NCBI GenBank assembly: GCA_963580285.1
Contig: OY757017.1
Coordinates: forward strand, 12,288,538 to 12,352,537
Source of the DNA: Lucinisca nassula
Lineage: Eukaryota > Mollusca > Bivalvia > Lucinida > Lucinidae
Length of the DNA stretch: 64,000 bases
Reading direction: 5' to 3'
The notes beneath the pieces are model-generated. The model was not told where the DNA came from, did not search any database, and saw only the letters and a list, made by a program, of their open reading frames with translations. Each line of letters begins with the position of its first letter. Within the stretch, counting starts at the first letter, position 1. Position numbers and translations under genes: made by a program. Below, piece after piece: positions 11,701 to 26,700 of the stretch.

Positions 11701-14700
11701 TGAATGTCAAACAGTGTAGATCCTGATCAGATGGCTTCTTCAGAAGCCATCTGATCTGGATCTACACTGTTTGCAAAGATAGGGGTTGTCATGAACAGCA
11801 AGATAAGGGTTAATACTCCAAGAAACAAATGCTATGGATATTTGTTTGAATCCATAAGAATTTTGTTTTGAAGCAATAAAAGGCCTTTTTATTTCTTTTG
11901 CACTACGCCTTATTGGGATTCTTAAAAGTGGCAAATTCTTTATAGAAACAAAAGGTGAGGGACTGAATACTGTTATTACAACGAGGATTGTCTCCTAAAT
12001 ATTCCACAAAGAATGATAGTTGCATGAAAAACAAATAGCATGTTGCCTGTTCTCTCCCTTTTTTTCTCCATAATTCCGATTTGTGACTTTAACAAGGGCA
12101 CGGAAATTTATTATATATCTGTCTACTACTAATTTCCGACACAAAAATACAAAATCCAGTATTACCCTACCCGTGTTTTCTGATGTGGCATCATCATCCT
12201 TCTAAACAGTGCCAGCCCTGAGCTCTACACGGTTTGCCATTCCATCTGCACCTTTTGGACTCCTTGTTGGATCCTGAAACAAATTTATTAACATTTTTGG
12301 AGAACTAAAGCAAGTTCTCAAGGTGTCCGAACTTTCAGGATTTTTACGGTACTAATATTCTTATAGCTCTAGACAGAGAGGAATAATGAGAATGCTGGCC
12401 TCTGTAGCGCTGTTTAACCCATTGTATGGGGGAATCCCTAAAGGGGTACCTTAGCAAATAGTGCAGGCCCAGATAAGACATCGCTGATCAGGGCCTGCAC
12501 TATTTGCTAACAGAATTTTCCGTCAAAATAGAAGAAAAATGCAAAGATAGGCCTGACACCCCTCATATGACAAATGGACCTGTCAAACATATAGCAATGG
12601 AAGAGTTTACTAGTATACAATGGGTTAATGTGTATCTGACTTGTGATCCTGGGTTTGATACCTGCTAGGTTGGCAGCATTCTTTTGTGGAGATTTGATCA
12701 TGAAATCTTTTCTTTGGTCACTCTCTCCCTTCCACTGATTCAAAAAGGGCAGTTATCAGTGTTATGTATAAGATTTTTATCTGATTCTCACATTCACCCC
12801 AGTGGGCTATATGTACAGTCAAACCTCGATAATTCGAAGTGACAGGGACCGCCAGATTGTCTTCGAATTATCGGGAGTTCGAATTTTCGAAATCGGTAGT
12901 TTTCGGAAATGTTCGGAAGTTTTCATTCGGTATAATATTTGACTACATTGTCCATAGGCAAGAACTGAGACTTTCTATATATTAAGCATTAAAATGATGA
13001 GCAAAGTACCTCATCTTTCACCCTTGAGAAAAAAGCAAACAAAACAACATGAACAATTTAACGTCCCGCAACAATTGGGTAATGTCAAACAATAAATCTC
13101 TATCAGACGAACTACTATACCAGTAAAAAGGCGGGACAGAAATGACTCATGGGAGTGGTCAGCTAAGATCTAAATCAGAATGCAATAAGCATACTGTTGA
13201 AGTCCGTGCTTGCAAACAGCATGTTTCTAGTCACTTGTGTACTGCATTTCACTTTCAACTGTCTTTGAAATTCTCTGAAAATCATCTACTTTCAGTTTCC
13301 AAAAAATCCCATATGCTCTAATGCTTTGTGCAAAAGGTCTCAGATTAAATATGTTCTTTAAAAGGTTTATCCTTTTGGAAGCAAGGAATACACCACAGAA
13401 CTTAGAAATATGGAGTGTACATGTTTTAAAATAATAAAGTCGCTTTATTTAAAACATCAAACATGATTATCTTCTAAACGCTGCTCATTACCAATTACCG
13501 ATATTTCAATTAAGAAGCTCAGGATTTACCTGTATACACAATAATATAATGCACCTGTGAAATCAGTCGACAAACTCAAAGAAAACATGCTGTTAAAGCT
13601 TGACATATTTTTACTTCGAATTCGGAGATGGATTTTAATAAGAATTTCTTTGATGGGGACCGACAATTTTATTCGAAAAATTGAAGTTTTCGAATAATCG
13701 AAATTCGAAAAATCAGTAATATTTTTATATAAAGTAATAGCAAAAAAGATCGGGACCGGCACACACTTTCGAAAAATCCGGTAGTTTCGAAAAATCGGCG
13801 TTCGAATCACCGAGATTCTACTGTATATTTACTAACTTCTCAAGGGGAAGGTTCTAGAAAATGAGTCACATTTTGTTTACCAGTTGAGGGATTAAAGTAT
13901 AATCTAGAAACTTCCAGATCACATTATTTTTTGGCATATGAGGTGATTTCATTTACAATATTTCAGAATCTTCCATAACTACATAAAGGGATCAGAATTT
14001 CCATTCAAAATTAGGACATGGTCTTGTTATTTTCCCTCAACTTTTAAGATGGCATGAAAAACTGCATCTGAAAATGTCATCTGCTTATGTCGTCTGCTGA
14101 ATCTTCTTATAAACTTTTTAGAAATTTTTTTTTCATACAGGCAAACAATGTGGATCCAGATCAGACAGCTCCTCTGGGTACACAGTGTTTGCTAAAGTGA
14201 CATTTCAAGTTACCAGTAGATGGCAAAGCCGGCGACATTTGTTGTGACTGGCATCTTATGGGTTAATTCATCAGTTTACAATGTATAGAATGTGCAAGCT
14301 ATATGACAAATACAGCAGAACATGAATGGACTGTTATTTTTAGCTCGGCTGGTTTCAAAGAAAACGACGAGGTATTGTCATAGCTCTGGCGTCGTCTGCG
14401 TCGTCATGCAAAAACTTGGACATTTTGTAATATCACTGTAATTACTGAACATATTTACTTGAAACTCGGACTAGTTGATCATTATGAAAAGGGGAACTCA
14501 TACCAATAGGTGAGGTAACACTCAAAATATTTTTGGCACAGTTATGCCCCTTTTTTGACTTAGAATTTTTGCAAAAACTTGGACATTTTGTAATATCTCT
14601 GTCATCACTGAACATATTTACTTGAAACTCGGATAAGTTGTTCATTATGAAAAGGGGAACTCACACCAATAGATGAGGTAACCCTCAAAATATTTTTGGC

Positions 14701-17700
14701 ACAGTTATGCCCCTTTTTCGACTTAGAATTTTTGTTTAACTAAAAGAAACTGCAGCCGAGCGTTGGCAGCCGCATGCAGTGCTCTCGTTGGGCAGCACTT
14801 TTAGGTCAGACATTTTAGTGTGTATGCTAGATCCAGTTGTTCAAAGCATCTTTTTCTTAGTGGTACAATATCTGCATCACATGAACAACTTCGTGAAATG
14901 AAGACCCCCCTAAACCCCACTTTAAATAGAGAAAACTTGGGTTTATGGGGGTATACATGTACATTATTTTTAGCTCACCGTCACATAGTGACGAGGTGAG
15001 CTTTTGGGATCACTTTTCGTCCGTCGTCCGTCCGTCCGTGCGTCCGTGCGTGCGTCCGTAAACAATTCTTTAAACAACATCTCCTCCTAAACCACAGATC
15101 GGATTTTGACCAAACTTCACAGGAATGATCCTTAGGTGGTCCCCTTTCAAAGTTGTTCAAATGGTTCCGGTCCGTTGCACATCTAGGTCATAGGAGCCAA
15201 AAATAGATTTTTTTCACCAAAAACTTAAAAAATCTTCTTCTCTGAAACCACAAGGCCCAGGTCTTTGATATTTGGTATGAAGCTTCATCTAGTGGACCTC
15301 TACCAAGATTGTTCAAATTATAGTGCTCGGGCCAAAAATGCCCCCGCTCCGGGGCCCTTTGGTTTTACATGGGCTTATATAGGGAAAATCTTTAAAAATC
15401 TTCTTCTCTGAAACCGTAAGGCCCAGGTCTTTGATATTTGGTATGAAGCTTCATCTAGTGGACCCCTACCAAGATTGTTCAAATTATAGTGCTGGGTCCA
15501 AAAATGCCCCCGCTCTGGGGCCCTTTGGTTTTACATGGGCTTAGATAGGGAAAATCTTTAAAAATCTTCTTCTCAGAAACTGCAAGGCCCAGGTCTTTGA
15601 TATTTGGTATGAAGCTTCATCTAGTGGACCCCTACCAAGATTGTTCAAATTATAGTGCTGGGGCCAAAAATGCCCCCACTCCAGGGCCCTTTGGTTTTAC
15701 ATGGGCTTATATAGGGGAAAGCTTTAAAAATCTTCTTCTCTGAAACCGTAAGGCCCAGGTCTTTGATTTTTGGTATGAAGCTTCATCTAGGGGACCCCTA
15801 CCAAGTTTGTTCAAATTATAGGGCTGGGGCTTAAAATGCCCCCGCCCAGGGGCCCTTTGGTTTTACATGGGCTCATATTGGGAAAATCTTTAAAAATCTT
15901 TTTCTCTGAAACCGCAAGGCCTAGGTCTTTGATATTTGGTATGAAGCTTCATCTAGTGGACCCCTACCAAGATTGTTCAAATTATAGTGCTGGGGCCAAA
16001 AATGCCCCGCCCCGGGGGCCTTTAGTTTTACATGGGCTTATATTGGAAAAATCTTTAAAAATCTTTTTTTCTGAAACCGCAAGGCCCAGGTCTTTGTTAT
16101 TTGGTATGAAGCTTCATTTAGTGGACCCTTCAAATTATAGTGCTGGGGCCAAAAATGCCCCCGCCCTGGGGCCCTTTGGTTTTACATGGGCTTATATAGG
16201 GAAAATCTTGAAAACCCTTCTTCTCTGAAACCGCAAGGCCCAGGTCTTTGATATTTGGTATGAAGCTGCATCTTGTGGATCTCTAACAAGATTGTTCACA
16301 TTATAGTCCTGGGGCCAAAAATGCCCCCGCTCCGGGGCCCTTTGGTTTTACATAGACTTATATAGGGAAAATCTTGAAAAATCTTCTTCTCTGAAACCAT
16401 AAGGCCTAGGTCTTTGATATTTGGTATGAAGCTCCATCTAGTGAACCTCTACCAAGATTGTTCAAATTATAGTCATAGGGCCAAAATGCCCCTGCCTTTG
16501 GGCCCTTTGGTGTTACATAGGCTTATATAGTCAAAATCTTTAAACATCTTCTTCTGTGAAACCACAACGCCTAGGTCTTTGATATTTGGTGTGAAATGTC
16601 ATTTAGTGGACCTCTATCAAGATTGTTCACATTATAGCCCTTGGGCCAAAAATGCCCCTGCCCGAGACCCATTGGTTTTACATAAGACTTATATAGAGAT
16701 AGTCTTTGAAAATCTGCTTCTCTGAAACTGCAAGGCCCATGCTTTTGATATTTGGTATGTAGCTTCATCTAGTGGACCTCTACCCGGGCCCTTTGGTTTT
16801 ACATAGGCTTATAATATATAGAGATAATCTTTGAAAATCTTCTTCTCTGATACAGCAAGGCCCAGGTCTATTTGGTGTGAAGCTTCATCTAGTGGACCTA
16901 GCCCCGGGGCAATTTGGTTTTACATAGGCTTATGCAGGGAATATCTTTAAAAAAATCTTCTTTTCTGAAACTGCAAGGACCAGGTCTTAGATATTACTGG
17001 ACCTTTGCAAAGATTGTTCAATTTATAGCCTTTTTTGATATTTGGTATGAAGCTTCACCTTTTTAGACCTCCCTCAACATTTATGCACATTATAACCCTG
17101 GGGTCAATAATGGCCCTTGCCTGGGCCCACTTGTTACTCTATGGATCAGGTGAGCGATCCAGGGCCATCATGGCCCTCTTGTGATTAATATTAGGATCAC
17201 TTTTTGTCTGTCATCCGTGCGTAAACAATTTCTTCAAACAACATCTCCTCCTAAACCAATGAACGGATTTTGACCAAACTTCACAGGAATGATCCTTAGG
17301 TGGTCCCCTTTCAAAGTTGTTCAAATGGTTCCGGTCTGTTGAGCATATAGGTCACAGGAGACAAAAATAGATTTTTTCACCGAAAACTTAAAAAATCTTC
17401 TTCTCTGAAACCGCAAGGCCCAGGTCTTTGACATTTGGTATGAAGCTTCATCTAGTGGACCACTACAAAGATTGTTCAAATTACAGTGCTGGGGCCAAAA
17501 ATGCCCCAGCCCCGGGGCCCTTTGGTTTTACATGGGCTTATATAGGGAAAATCTTTAAAAATCTTCTTCTCTGAAACCGCAAGGCCCAGGACTTTGATAT
17601 TTAGTATGAAGCTTCATCTAGTAGACCCCTACCAAGATTGTTCAAATTGTAGTGCTGGGGCCAAAAATGCCCCCGCCCCGGACCCTTTGGTTTTACATGG

Positions 17701-20700
17701 GCTTATTTAGGGAAAATCTTTAAATATCTTCTTCTCTGAAACCGCAAGGCCCAGGTCTTTGATATTTGGTATGAAGCTTCGTCTTGTGGACCCCTACCAA
17801 GATTGTTCAAATTATAGTGCTGGGGCCAAAAATGACCCCGCCCCGGAGGTTTTACATAGGCTTATATAGGGAAAATCTTTAAAAATCTTCTTCCCTGAAA
17901 CCGCAAGGCCCAGGTCTTTGCTATTTGGTATGCGCTTCATCTGATGGACCCCTACCAAGATTGCTCAAATTATAGTTCTCGGGCCAAAAATGCCCCCGCC
18001 CCAGGGCCCTTTGGTTTTACATCGGCTTATATAGGGAAAATCTTTAAAAATCTTCTTCTCTGAAACCTCAAGGCTCAGTTGTTTGATATTTGGTATGAAG
18101 CTTCATCTTGTAAACCTCTACCAAGATTGTTCAAATTATAGCCCTGGGGCCAAAAATGCCCCCGTCTCGGGGCCTTTGGTTTTACTTAGACTTATACAGG
18201 GATAATCTGTAAAAATCTTCTTCTGTGAAACCGCAAGGCCTGGGTCTTTGATATTTGGTGTGAAATTTCATCTAGTTGACCTCTATCAAGATTGTTCAAA
18301 TTATAGAACTGGGGTCAAAAATGCCCCCGCCCCGAGACCCTTTGGACTTATATAGGGAAATCTTTAAAAATCTTCTTCTCCGAAACTGCAAGGCCCATGT
18401 ATTTGATATTTGGTATGGAGCTTCATCTAGTGGACCTCTACCAAGATTGTTCACATTATAGCCCCCGGGCTACAAATCCCCCACCCCGGGGCCCTTTGGT
18501 TTTACATAGACTTATATAGAGATAATCTTTGAAAATCTTTTTCTCTGAAACAGCATGGCCCGTGTCTTTGATATTTGGTGTGAAGCTTCATCTAGTTGAC
18601 CTCTATCAAGATAATTTAAATTATAGCCCAGAGGCCAAAAATGCCCCCGCTCTGGGGCCATTTGGATTTACATAGGCTTATGTAGGGAATATCTTTAAAA
18701 AAATCCTCTTCTCTGAAACCGCAAGACCCAGGTCTTTGATATTTGGGGTGTAGCTCTATCTAGTGGACCTTTGCCATAATTATTCAAATTATAGCCTTTG
18801 TTGATATTTGGTATGAAGCTTCACCTTTTTAGACCTCCCTCAACATTATGCACATTATAGCCCTGGGGTCAATAATGGCCCTCCCCGGGGCCCACTTGTT
18901 ACTCTATGGATCAGGTGAGCGATCCAGGGCCATCATGGCCCTCTTGTTCTTATTTCTGCCCCAAGACATAGATTGTGGGTACTCTTTAGAACTGCCTCAA
19001 TGAGGTGGTTCTAACGAGCACCCACCACTTATGTTTGAAGTAAAAATAACAAAAATATTACAGATTTTCATCAGAAAAGTAGCCATTTTTGAGATGTAAA
19101 AAATGCACTATGTTGCACAGGTGTGTTATCGTCATGTGGAATTTTGGTATTTTTGCTTAGAAAATGAGAGTAAAATCTACTCAGATTTTTTCAGCAAAAT
19201 ATTAGTATATTTGCCATATTAAATGATCAAAGTTTTATCGATTTGTTAACTATCTAAGTTGTTAGTTTTGTACAACTGGCCCCAGATATTTAGAGATTTT
19301 ACAGTATTATCCAAAGCCATGTGCTCTGATTAATATGAACAGAGAATGGCTGTTAATAAATTAAATATTACTCCAATGTAATAATCAGGCAAAAATTTGT
19401 AGTTTTCAGAGGATTTTTTTCTTATCTCAAAATATATAATTTTGCAAAATTATGCATTAGTTATGTGTCAGATAAAAATGTAATTGCATTTTCTGGTGTA
19501 GCTTTGGCTTTCTAAGTTTTTGAGATATTCAGCAAAATGCCTGTTTTATAGTGAAAAAACGGTCTAAACATACTAATTATCCCTTATCTTGCTGAATATT
19601 CATTTAAGCCACACCCATTTCTGTCTATCAACCAATCAAATTACTTGATATAATTTATTGCTACAAATTCATAAACTGAATGCCAAACAGTGTAGATCCT
19701 GATCAGATGGCTTCTGCAGAAGCCATCTGATCTGGATCTACACTGTTTGCAAAGATGGGGGTTGTCGTGAACAGCAAGATAAGGCTTAACAATAAAAGCA
19801 AAAGCAATCTTGATTGAGGTACTGTATTTATGTTCAAGTAGTTTTATTTCTCTCAGCCCAATTAAAGTGTGGGAAAGAAAAGACAGGTACGGTAAAAGTA
19901 AAAGGATGCTAATAGCATGACAGGAATACCCTTACTGATAAGCGGAATGTCTAAATCTCCCTGACACCATTTTAATGATTGCTTTTCTAGGTCGACAGAT
20001 GCTTGGTAAATTTGCGTTCTGCTTATGAATATATAACTATATATCTTAAACCATCAAGCACTGCAGAAAATTTTGGACCAGATGGCAGTCTTATTTTTCT
20101 TACTTTTCTGCAAAAATAAGGCTTGACATTTCATGTCAATCATCTGCTGGGCAAATAATTGTCAGGCAGATGATTCACATTATTTTAAGCCTTATTTTTG
20201 ATATGGCTTGACATTTATATGAATTATCTGAGCAGACAATTCAAATGTAATTTCAAGGGGTTATTTGTGATGAAAAATAAGAAAAAAAAAACTTGCTTAG
20301 AGCTTGAAGTGTTAAGAGGATGGAAAATGCTGGCACATTTTCCTGCCATTATTGCAAGGGAGACAACTTAAGTGACTTTTTGTTGGCTTCTATAAAAACT
20401 AAGACTCATCGGGAAAAAAACAAGTCTATCCTTAAAGGAAAGAATTTGCTCCTTAGGAGTAAATTATTTCCTTTAACCCATTTTGTACCGGAAACCCCAA
20501 AATGGATACCCTGGCAAACAGTGCAGGCCCAGATCAGATGCCACAGAACGCAGCGTCTGATCACGGCCAACACTGTTTGCAAAAAATTCTACCATTTTCC
20601 GAATAGATTTTGAAGAAAACACAACCTGAAACCCCTAAATTTTGAAATGGACTGCTGCTATGTATAAGGTGGAAGATTCCATTTGGTACAGAAAGGGTTT

Positions 20701-23700
20701 AGGGTAGACTACTGTTGATTATGTAGACAACACTTACTTGAAAGAGTTACCTCCCCTGAAGGGGTATGCATTTATCTTTATGCTTATTTTTAAATTTTAA
20801 TTCTTATCTTTATATTTGCCTTCTTTAATTACGTAGAGAGTAGCTACATGATGAAAAATACTTTATTTGATAACTGCAGAAATGCTTGTAGTAAGACGTG
20901 TTGTATTTCTTTGGTAATGTGTAACCAACATTATGTTAAATTTTATTAATAGCAGTAGTCAATGTAGAAGAGCAGTTTCTGTGTAAACTACATGTAGTGG
21001 CAGGTTAAAAAAAGTAGAATTCTTGCAAATCTATACCCAAGCGACTAAAATGTGTTTTTTAGCAATCACCTAAATGTTAGAATTTCTTTTGTTTTGGATT
21101 ATACCCTTGTTCAGGCCACTTACATTATACCAGTGTGGATGATTTCTGTGGAATATTCTAAATATCTATGGGTCAGCTTCTGGGATAATTTTTACCAGTG
21201 GGACACCGCAGTATACATAATTCAGAACTCTTTGAAACTTTTGACTCCATTCTTTCACCTAGGAAGTTCTGAAGGGGACTCAACCTCCTTTAAATTTGGA
21301 TATGCCCACACTTTAAATACAGGATTCGGTCAAAATTATTAACTGGGTGACAAACCGTGTAAATCCTTATGAGACAGCATGTAGATCTCATCAGTATCTA
21401 CACTGTTTGGCTACATATCTGTACTGGTCTGCAGTGAGGGATACATAAGCCCCACCAAGAGCTAAAGACACATAGAGATGGAACTTTTGTTTAAATATTT
21501 TCATTGGTGAACTTTCACCAAATGTGTCGGTGAACTGTCTTCAAAATGCATTTTGGTGAACTGTGTCAGTGAACTGTCTTGTTTCTGTTAGGCTTGAGGT
21601 GTCTTTTCATCTCATTTTCGGGTGAAAGTCCTACAAAATTGAAAGCAATGTCTCAGAATTGATCTAATTAATTTTGGCGGGCACCTTAAAGCTCAAAAGT
21701 AACAAAATCATGTCTGGTGACAAGTGTTATTGGTTTGGTGTCTTTGTCACAAAACTTACTTCAGAGTCTGTATGTTGTTTTATTCATATTTAACCCTTAT
21801 CTTGCTGTTCACGACAACCCCTATCTTTGCAAACAGTGTAGATCCAGATCAGATGGCTTCTGAAGAAGCCATCTGATCAGGATCTACACTGTTTGAAATT
21901 AAGTTTATGGCTGTGTAGGAATAAATTACATCAAGTAATTTGATTGGTTGATAGACAGAAATGGGTGTGGCTTAAATGAATATTCAGCAAGATATGGGTT
22001 AAGTTATAGGTTATGCATGAATGGATTTTTGAAGCAATTTTTGAAACAATGAAGTCAGCATGTCAGTAGGGGTATATTCCGGATAAAAATACTAAAGTAT
22101 AGTAAACGGACATCAGAATTTTTTTTTAAAATGTAAAATCTGTTGCTTTGCTTCAACAAATAAAATATTGAGCTTGCTTATATTATCATCAACTACATGG
22201 CTAATTTTAATAAGGTGACCACAGTGCTAACTGTTTGAAGAAAGAGATCCTTGAGGACAATTAAACAACCTAAGTCTAATTGTTTAAAGCATCATTAATT
22301 TTGTGAGCTTAGTGGTTGAAAATGTTAACCTTAAGATGGCAATCACAACAATAGTTAACTGCTTTGTTGTCTGGTGGTTAATTTAAAAGTCACTGTTTTA
22401 ACAGTGTGGACTCAAATCAGACTGCTCCTAGAGGAGCAGTCTGATCAGGGTCCACACTGTTTGCCTGTTTACAAAAATATATTTGAAGTGTTAGCCAGAA
22501 GGTGCAGCAGATAACACAAACAGAAGACACTTTCAGATACAGGTTTTCGTGGATAACACACCCATGTGACATGGTGCATTTTTTTTCCCTATCTCCAAAA
22601 CCGAAAAATTGTCATTGTTTTCTTATTTCTGTCCCATACATAGGTTGTTGGTGTTTGTTAGAACCATCTTAATGTGGTGGTTCTAATGAGTACCTACAAC
22701 CTATGTCTTGGAGCAGAAAAAGGAAAAAATAATGTATACCCATATAAACCCCAGTTTCCTCTATGTTAAGTGGGGTTCTAACCAGGGCTGGAAAATACTT
22801 CAAAATTACACTGTTTCTGCATGACTAAGTTCATGTAGATTTTGGTAAATTTCGTACGGAGAAGACAAAAGTTTTACTCGTCCTCCAAAATTTTTACTCA
22901 TCATGGCGAGCAGACAAGTGGAATTTTCCAGCTCTGGTTTGGTTGGGACTATAAGAATCTTATATGGGTGTGAGGGGTGGATTGAAAAATCCGTCCCGAG
23001 GGACACTGTCCGGCATCACGAGGCTTGCCGAGTGATGCCTGACAGTGATCCCGAGGGACGGATTTTTCTATCCACCCCTCACACCCATATTGGATTCTTT
23101 TTCTTGCATACCTTCCATTTCTATTGCGAATTTTTAATACTGCTATCACTTCGGTTACTGACGTCCGCCATTTTGTGATGACACAACAGGAATGTTTAGT
23201 GACGTCACACATGACGCCGCCGCACATGAGGTTGTAATCAACCAGTGCATTTATCAAACATGCGATTTTATTCGATTTGGGGTCGGAACACGAGGGTCAG
23301 AACATAATTTCTATCCCAGGGTAAAATCACGGATTTCCTTGTCTGGTGTGCAAGAAATTAGTTTCACTTACTTGTTGACATGATGATGATGATGATGATG
23401 TTCTAGCAAGAACAATGTTGAACACTCTGGTATTTTTGCTGCAAAAATGTGAGTAGCTTTTGATGTCAAAATACATGTAACTTAAATGGCAATTGGTCCC
23501 CACCCATCAGGGCTTGAAGAAATAGATGAGCTGCATGATGCTTCCACGCATAGCTGAAACCGACTCGCACACAAGTACTAGTAAACTGCTTAGAGGATCT
23601 AAGCCTGCACAGGCAAAGTGGTGCGAGTCGAACCATCCATGCTTAAACACCTATTGCTTTCATTTGGCGGCAGGCTTGAGATATCATTTCATCTCAATGT

Positions 23701-26700
23701 CGGGTACAAGTCCCACAAAATTGGAAGAAACGTCTCCAAAATGACCTTTACAGTGTTGATGGGGACTTTAAACCTCAAATCAAGCAAGCATAAATGGCAA
23801 TTATAAAAGAACCTTTCAACAGCAATAATTAGAAGCCTACTTATGTTAGCTTAAATAGCCAGCATTTTTACCAGAGTTTCTTAGGAAAGAGTGACAGGGA
23901 TAAGGAGAGGCTATGATAATGTGCTCCATTTATTCCTAAGTCAATGCAAACAAATACTAGTTGTGAAAACAGTAAGTGACCTCATTGTTATCACGAGCAC
24001 AGCCAAATAATAGCACATTTTTCTCATAAGACAAAGTGTGCTGCATCTGATCTGGTCCTTCACTGTTTGCAAACAGTTCAACCATTTTCTAAATGAATTT
24101 CTTGACAATACACCACAACCTCATTATAACACTGTTCATTATTATTATAACAATGTTTTGGATATAACACAGTTTCAAGATGGATCTATAAAATGTATAG
24201 ATTATATTGACCAATGGTTATTTTTCTATATATTCTATACTTTTTGTTCTGATATAACACTGTTGTTTAACTAGCATGGTTTCTGCTTTGGACCCCATTA
24301 ATAGTGTTATAAAGAGGTTCTGGTGTACCTCACCCCCTGACACTCCTAAATTTGAAAAAAGGATCCTACCGTATGTTGTGAGGAAGCTTCTATGCTTCTA
24401 TGTAGCTTTGCCTTTGTCCTGCGCTCTTTTATTTTTGAATATCTCAATCAGATGGCTTCTGAAGAAGCTATCCTGCTGAACTTGGACATGCTGCATCTTA
24501 GCGAAAAGTAAAAAATTCCAATCAGATGGCTTCTGCCATCTAAACTGGATCTCCACCTTTTTGTCATTCATTTGGTGAAGCAATTTAATACATCTAGTAT
24601 GTGATTGGTTGATAGTAAAAAATGGGTGTGGCAGAATTAGTTTATTTGGCAGATCAAGAGCAGAAATTTGTTGAAATGGCGAATAAATTAAATCAAGTAA
24701 TTTGATTGGTTGATAGTCTTAAATGGGTGTGGCAAAAATCATTCAGAAGAACAAGCGTTAAAATGTGTTAACAAATACTATATGAGCCCCTCCAAGCGAA
24801 TTTGTGTCTTCGAGCATTCTGTCATGACAAATTTTAACTGCGCATGCCCAGCCACTCAGAGTGGCCAGGGACATGGCTTTCTGTCTGAAGGTTCCTCTTG
24901 ATTCACTGCTTGTATGAGCGAGCAGCGAAGGTTCTGGCGAGACTGCGCGGAATCGCAGGCTCGCCTGAACCTTCGCTGCTCGCATAGGCGATAAGTACCA
25001 AAATCCCTTGACGGGGCCCATATGAAGTGAAATATAAGCTGTCCTATTTATTTTCTAACCAACATTTTCTTTTTCAGGAATTTGAATATGGTAATGGAGG
25101 AGTTGGTCCATGTAATTCAAGATGAAGAATCAGTAAGTTCTTTCAGGTCTATGATGAAAATTGTGTGTTTCAGGTCACCCTACCATGCCTACTTTTCAGT
25201 GTGGCCCACTTTGAAAAAGTGGGGGCTGTGTTGGATTTGCCTTGTCATTCTGTGATTCCGTACTTCCGTAATTCCGTAGAATCCTGTGGTCGAGTGGTTA
25301 CGCTTCTCGCCTTGTAAACCAGGGGTCGCAGGTTCGATCCCGGGCTTCTCCAGACTTTCAGATGAGTCATTAAACCGAGGTCCCGTCTTTGTATGAACGT
25401 AGCTGTTGGTGGGACGTAAAACTGAAACACTCACTCACTCTGTAATTCCGTTGTTCATTGTAACTCAAAAACCGTTTGGTATTTTCATGAAACATTACAC
25501 AAATGTAAAGCACTATGAGATGATGTACAGAGAGCGCGAACCATAACTCTGGATTGCCTACTTTTGGAGTTATTGCCCTTTGAACATTGAAAAAATTCTA
25601 TTCTTCATGATAACTCAAAAACCGTTTGCCTACTTTTGGAGTTATTGCCCTTTGAACATTGAAAAATGGCAATTTTAACCTTGTCCGCGCCATAACTAAA
25701 AAAACGATTGAGGTATTTTCATGAAACTTCACACAAATGAATAAGCTCTATAAGACAATGTTCAGAGCGCATGAACCATAACTCTGGAGTGCCTACTTTT
25801 GGAGTTATTGCCCTTTGAACATTGACAAATGGCAATTTTAATCTTGTCTGCTCCATAACGCAAAAAATGTTTGAGAGATTTTCATGAAACTTCACACAAA
25901 TATAAAGCACCATGAGATGATGTGCAGAGAACATGAATCATAACTCTGGATTGCCTTTTTACCACCTTTAATTAGAGGCTGAAAGCTGAAAACATTTTTT
26001 TCTTGTATTTTTCTTTTCTGATAGCGCTATAGCAGGGCTATAGTCAGATCCTCTGATAGTTCTAGATTTTTTTTTATTTTCCTATTCGGCTGTATTGTTT
26101 TCTTTTTAAACCTATGTAAAAACTTTGCACAAACAGAAAACATTTACCTGCCTCCTAATTAAAATTACTTATAACCGGAAACTTATGTATATATTTTTGG
26201 CCTTATGTGTTAGAAGATAGATTGGGGACCAGTTGTTCAAAGTATCATAAGCTTAAAGAATTCATTAGTGATAAAATGTTAACTGTTTTGGCAAGTACCC
26301 TTTTTAGCTCGCCTGTACGAAGTACAAGGAGAGCTATTGTTGTCACCTCGGATGGCGTGCGCGTGTGCGTTTGCGTTTGCGTTCCCGTCACACTGCGTTA
26401 AAGTTTTTCAAATGCTTATATCTCAACAGTCACTCATCACAGACCACTCATATTTGGAACTTAAGTACCTGGGAGGGTCCTCTGATGTTCAAAGAGAACA
26501 GACCCCTGGGTTCATGCCCCGGGGTGGGGCTAGGGGTCAAAATCTAGAACACCTTTGTAATTCTGTGTTAAAGTTTTAGAAATGCTTATATCTTAACAGT
26601 CACTCATCACAAAGCATTCATATTTACAACTTGGATACCTGGGAGTGTCTTCTGAGATTCAAAGACAACACACCCCTGGGTTCATGCCTGGGAGTGTGGA

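Noticed and set aside
21052..21342. A 96-codon open stretch in the 20.8-21.8 kb intron region
   Set aside because: No domain recognised and no CARMIL sequence is missing between exons d and e, so no exon is needed here.
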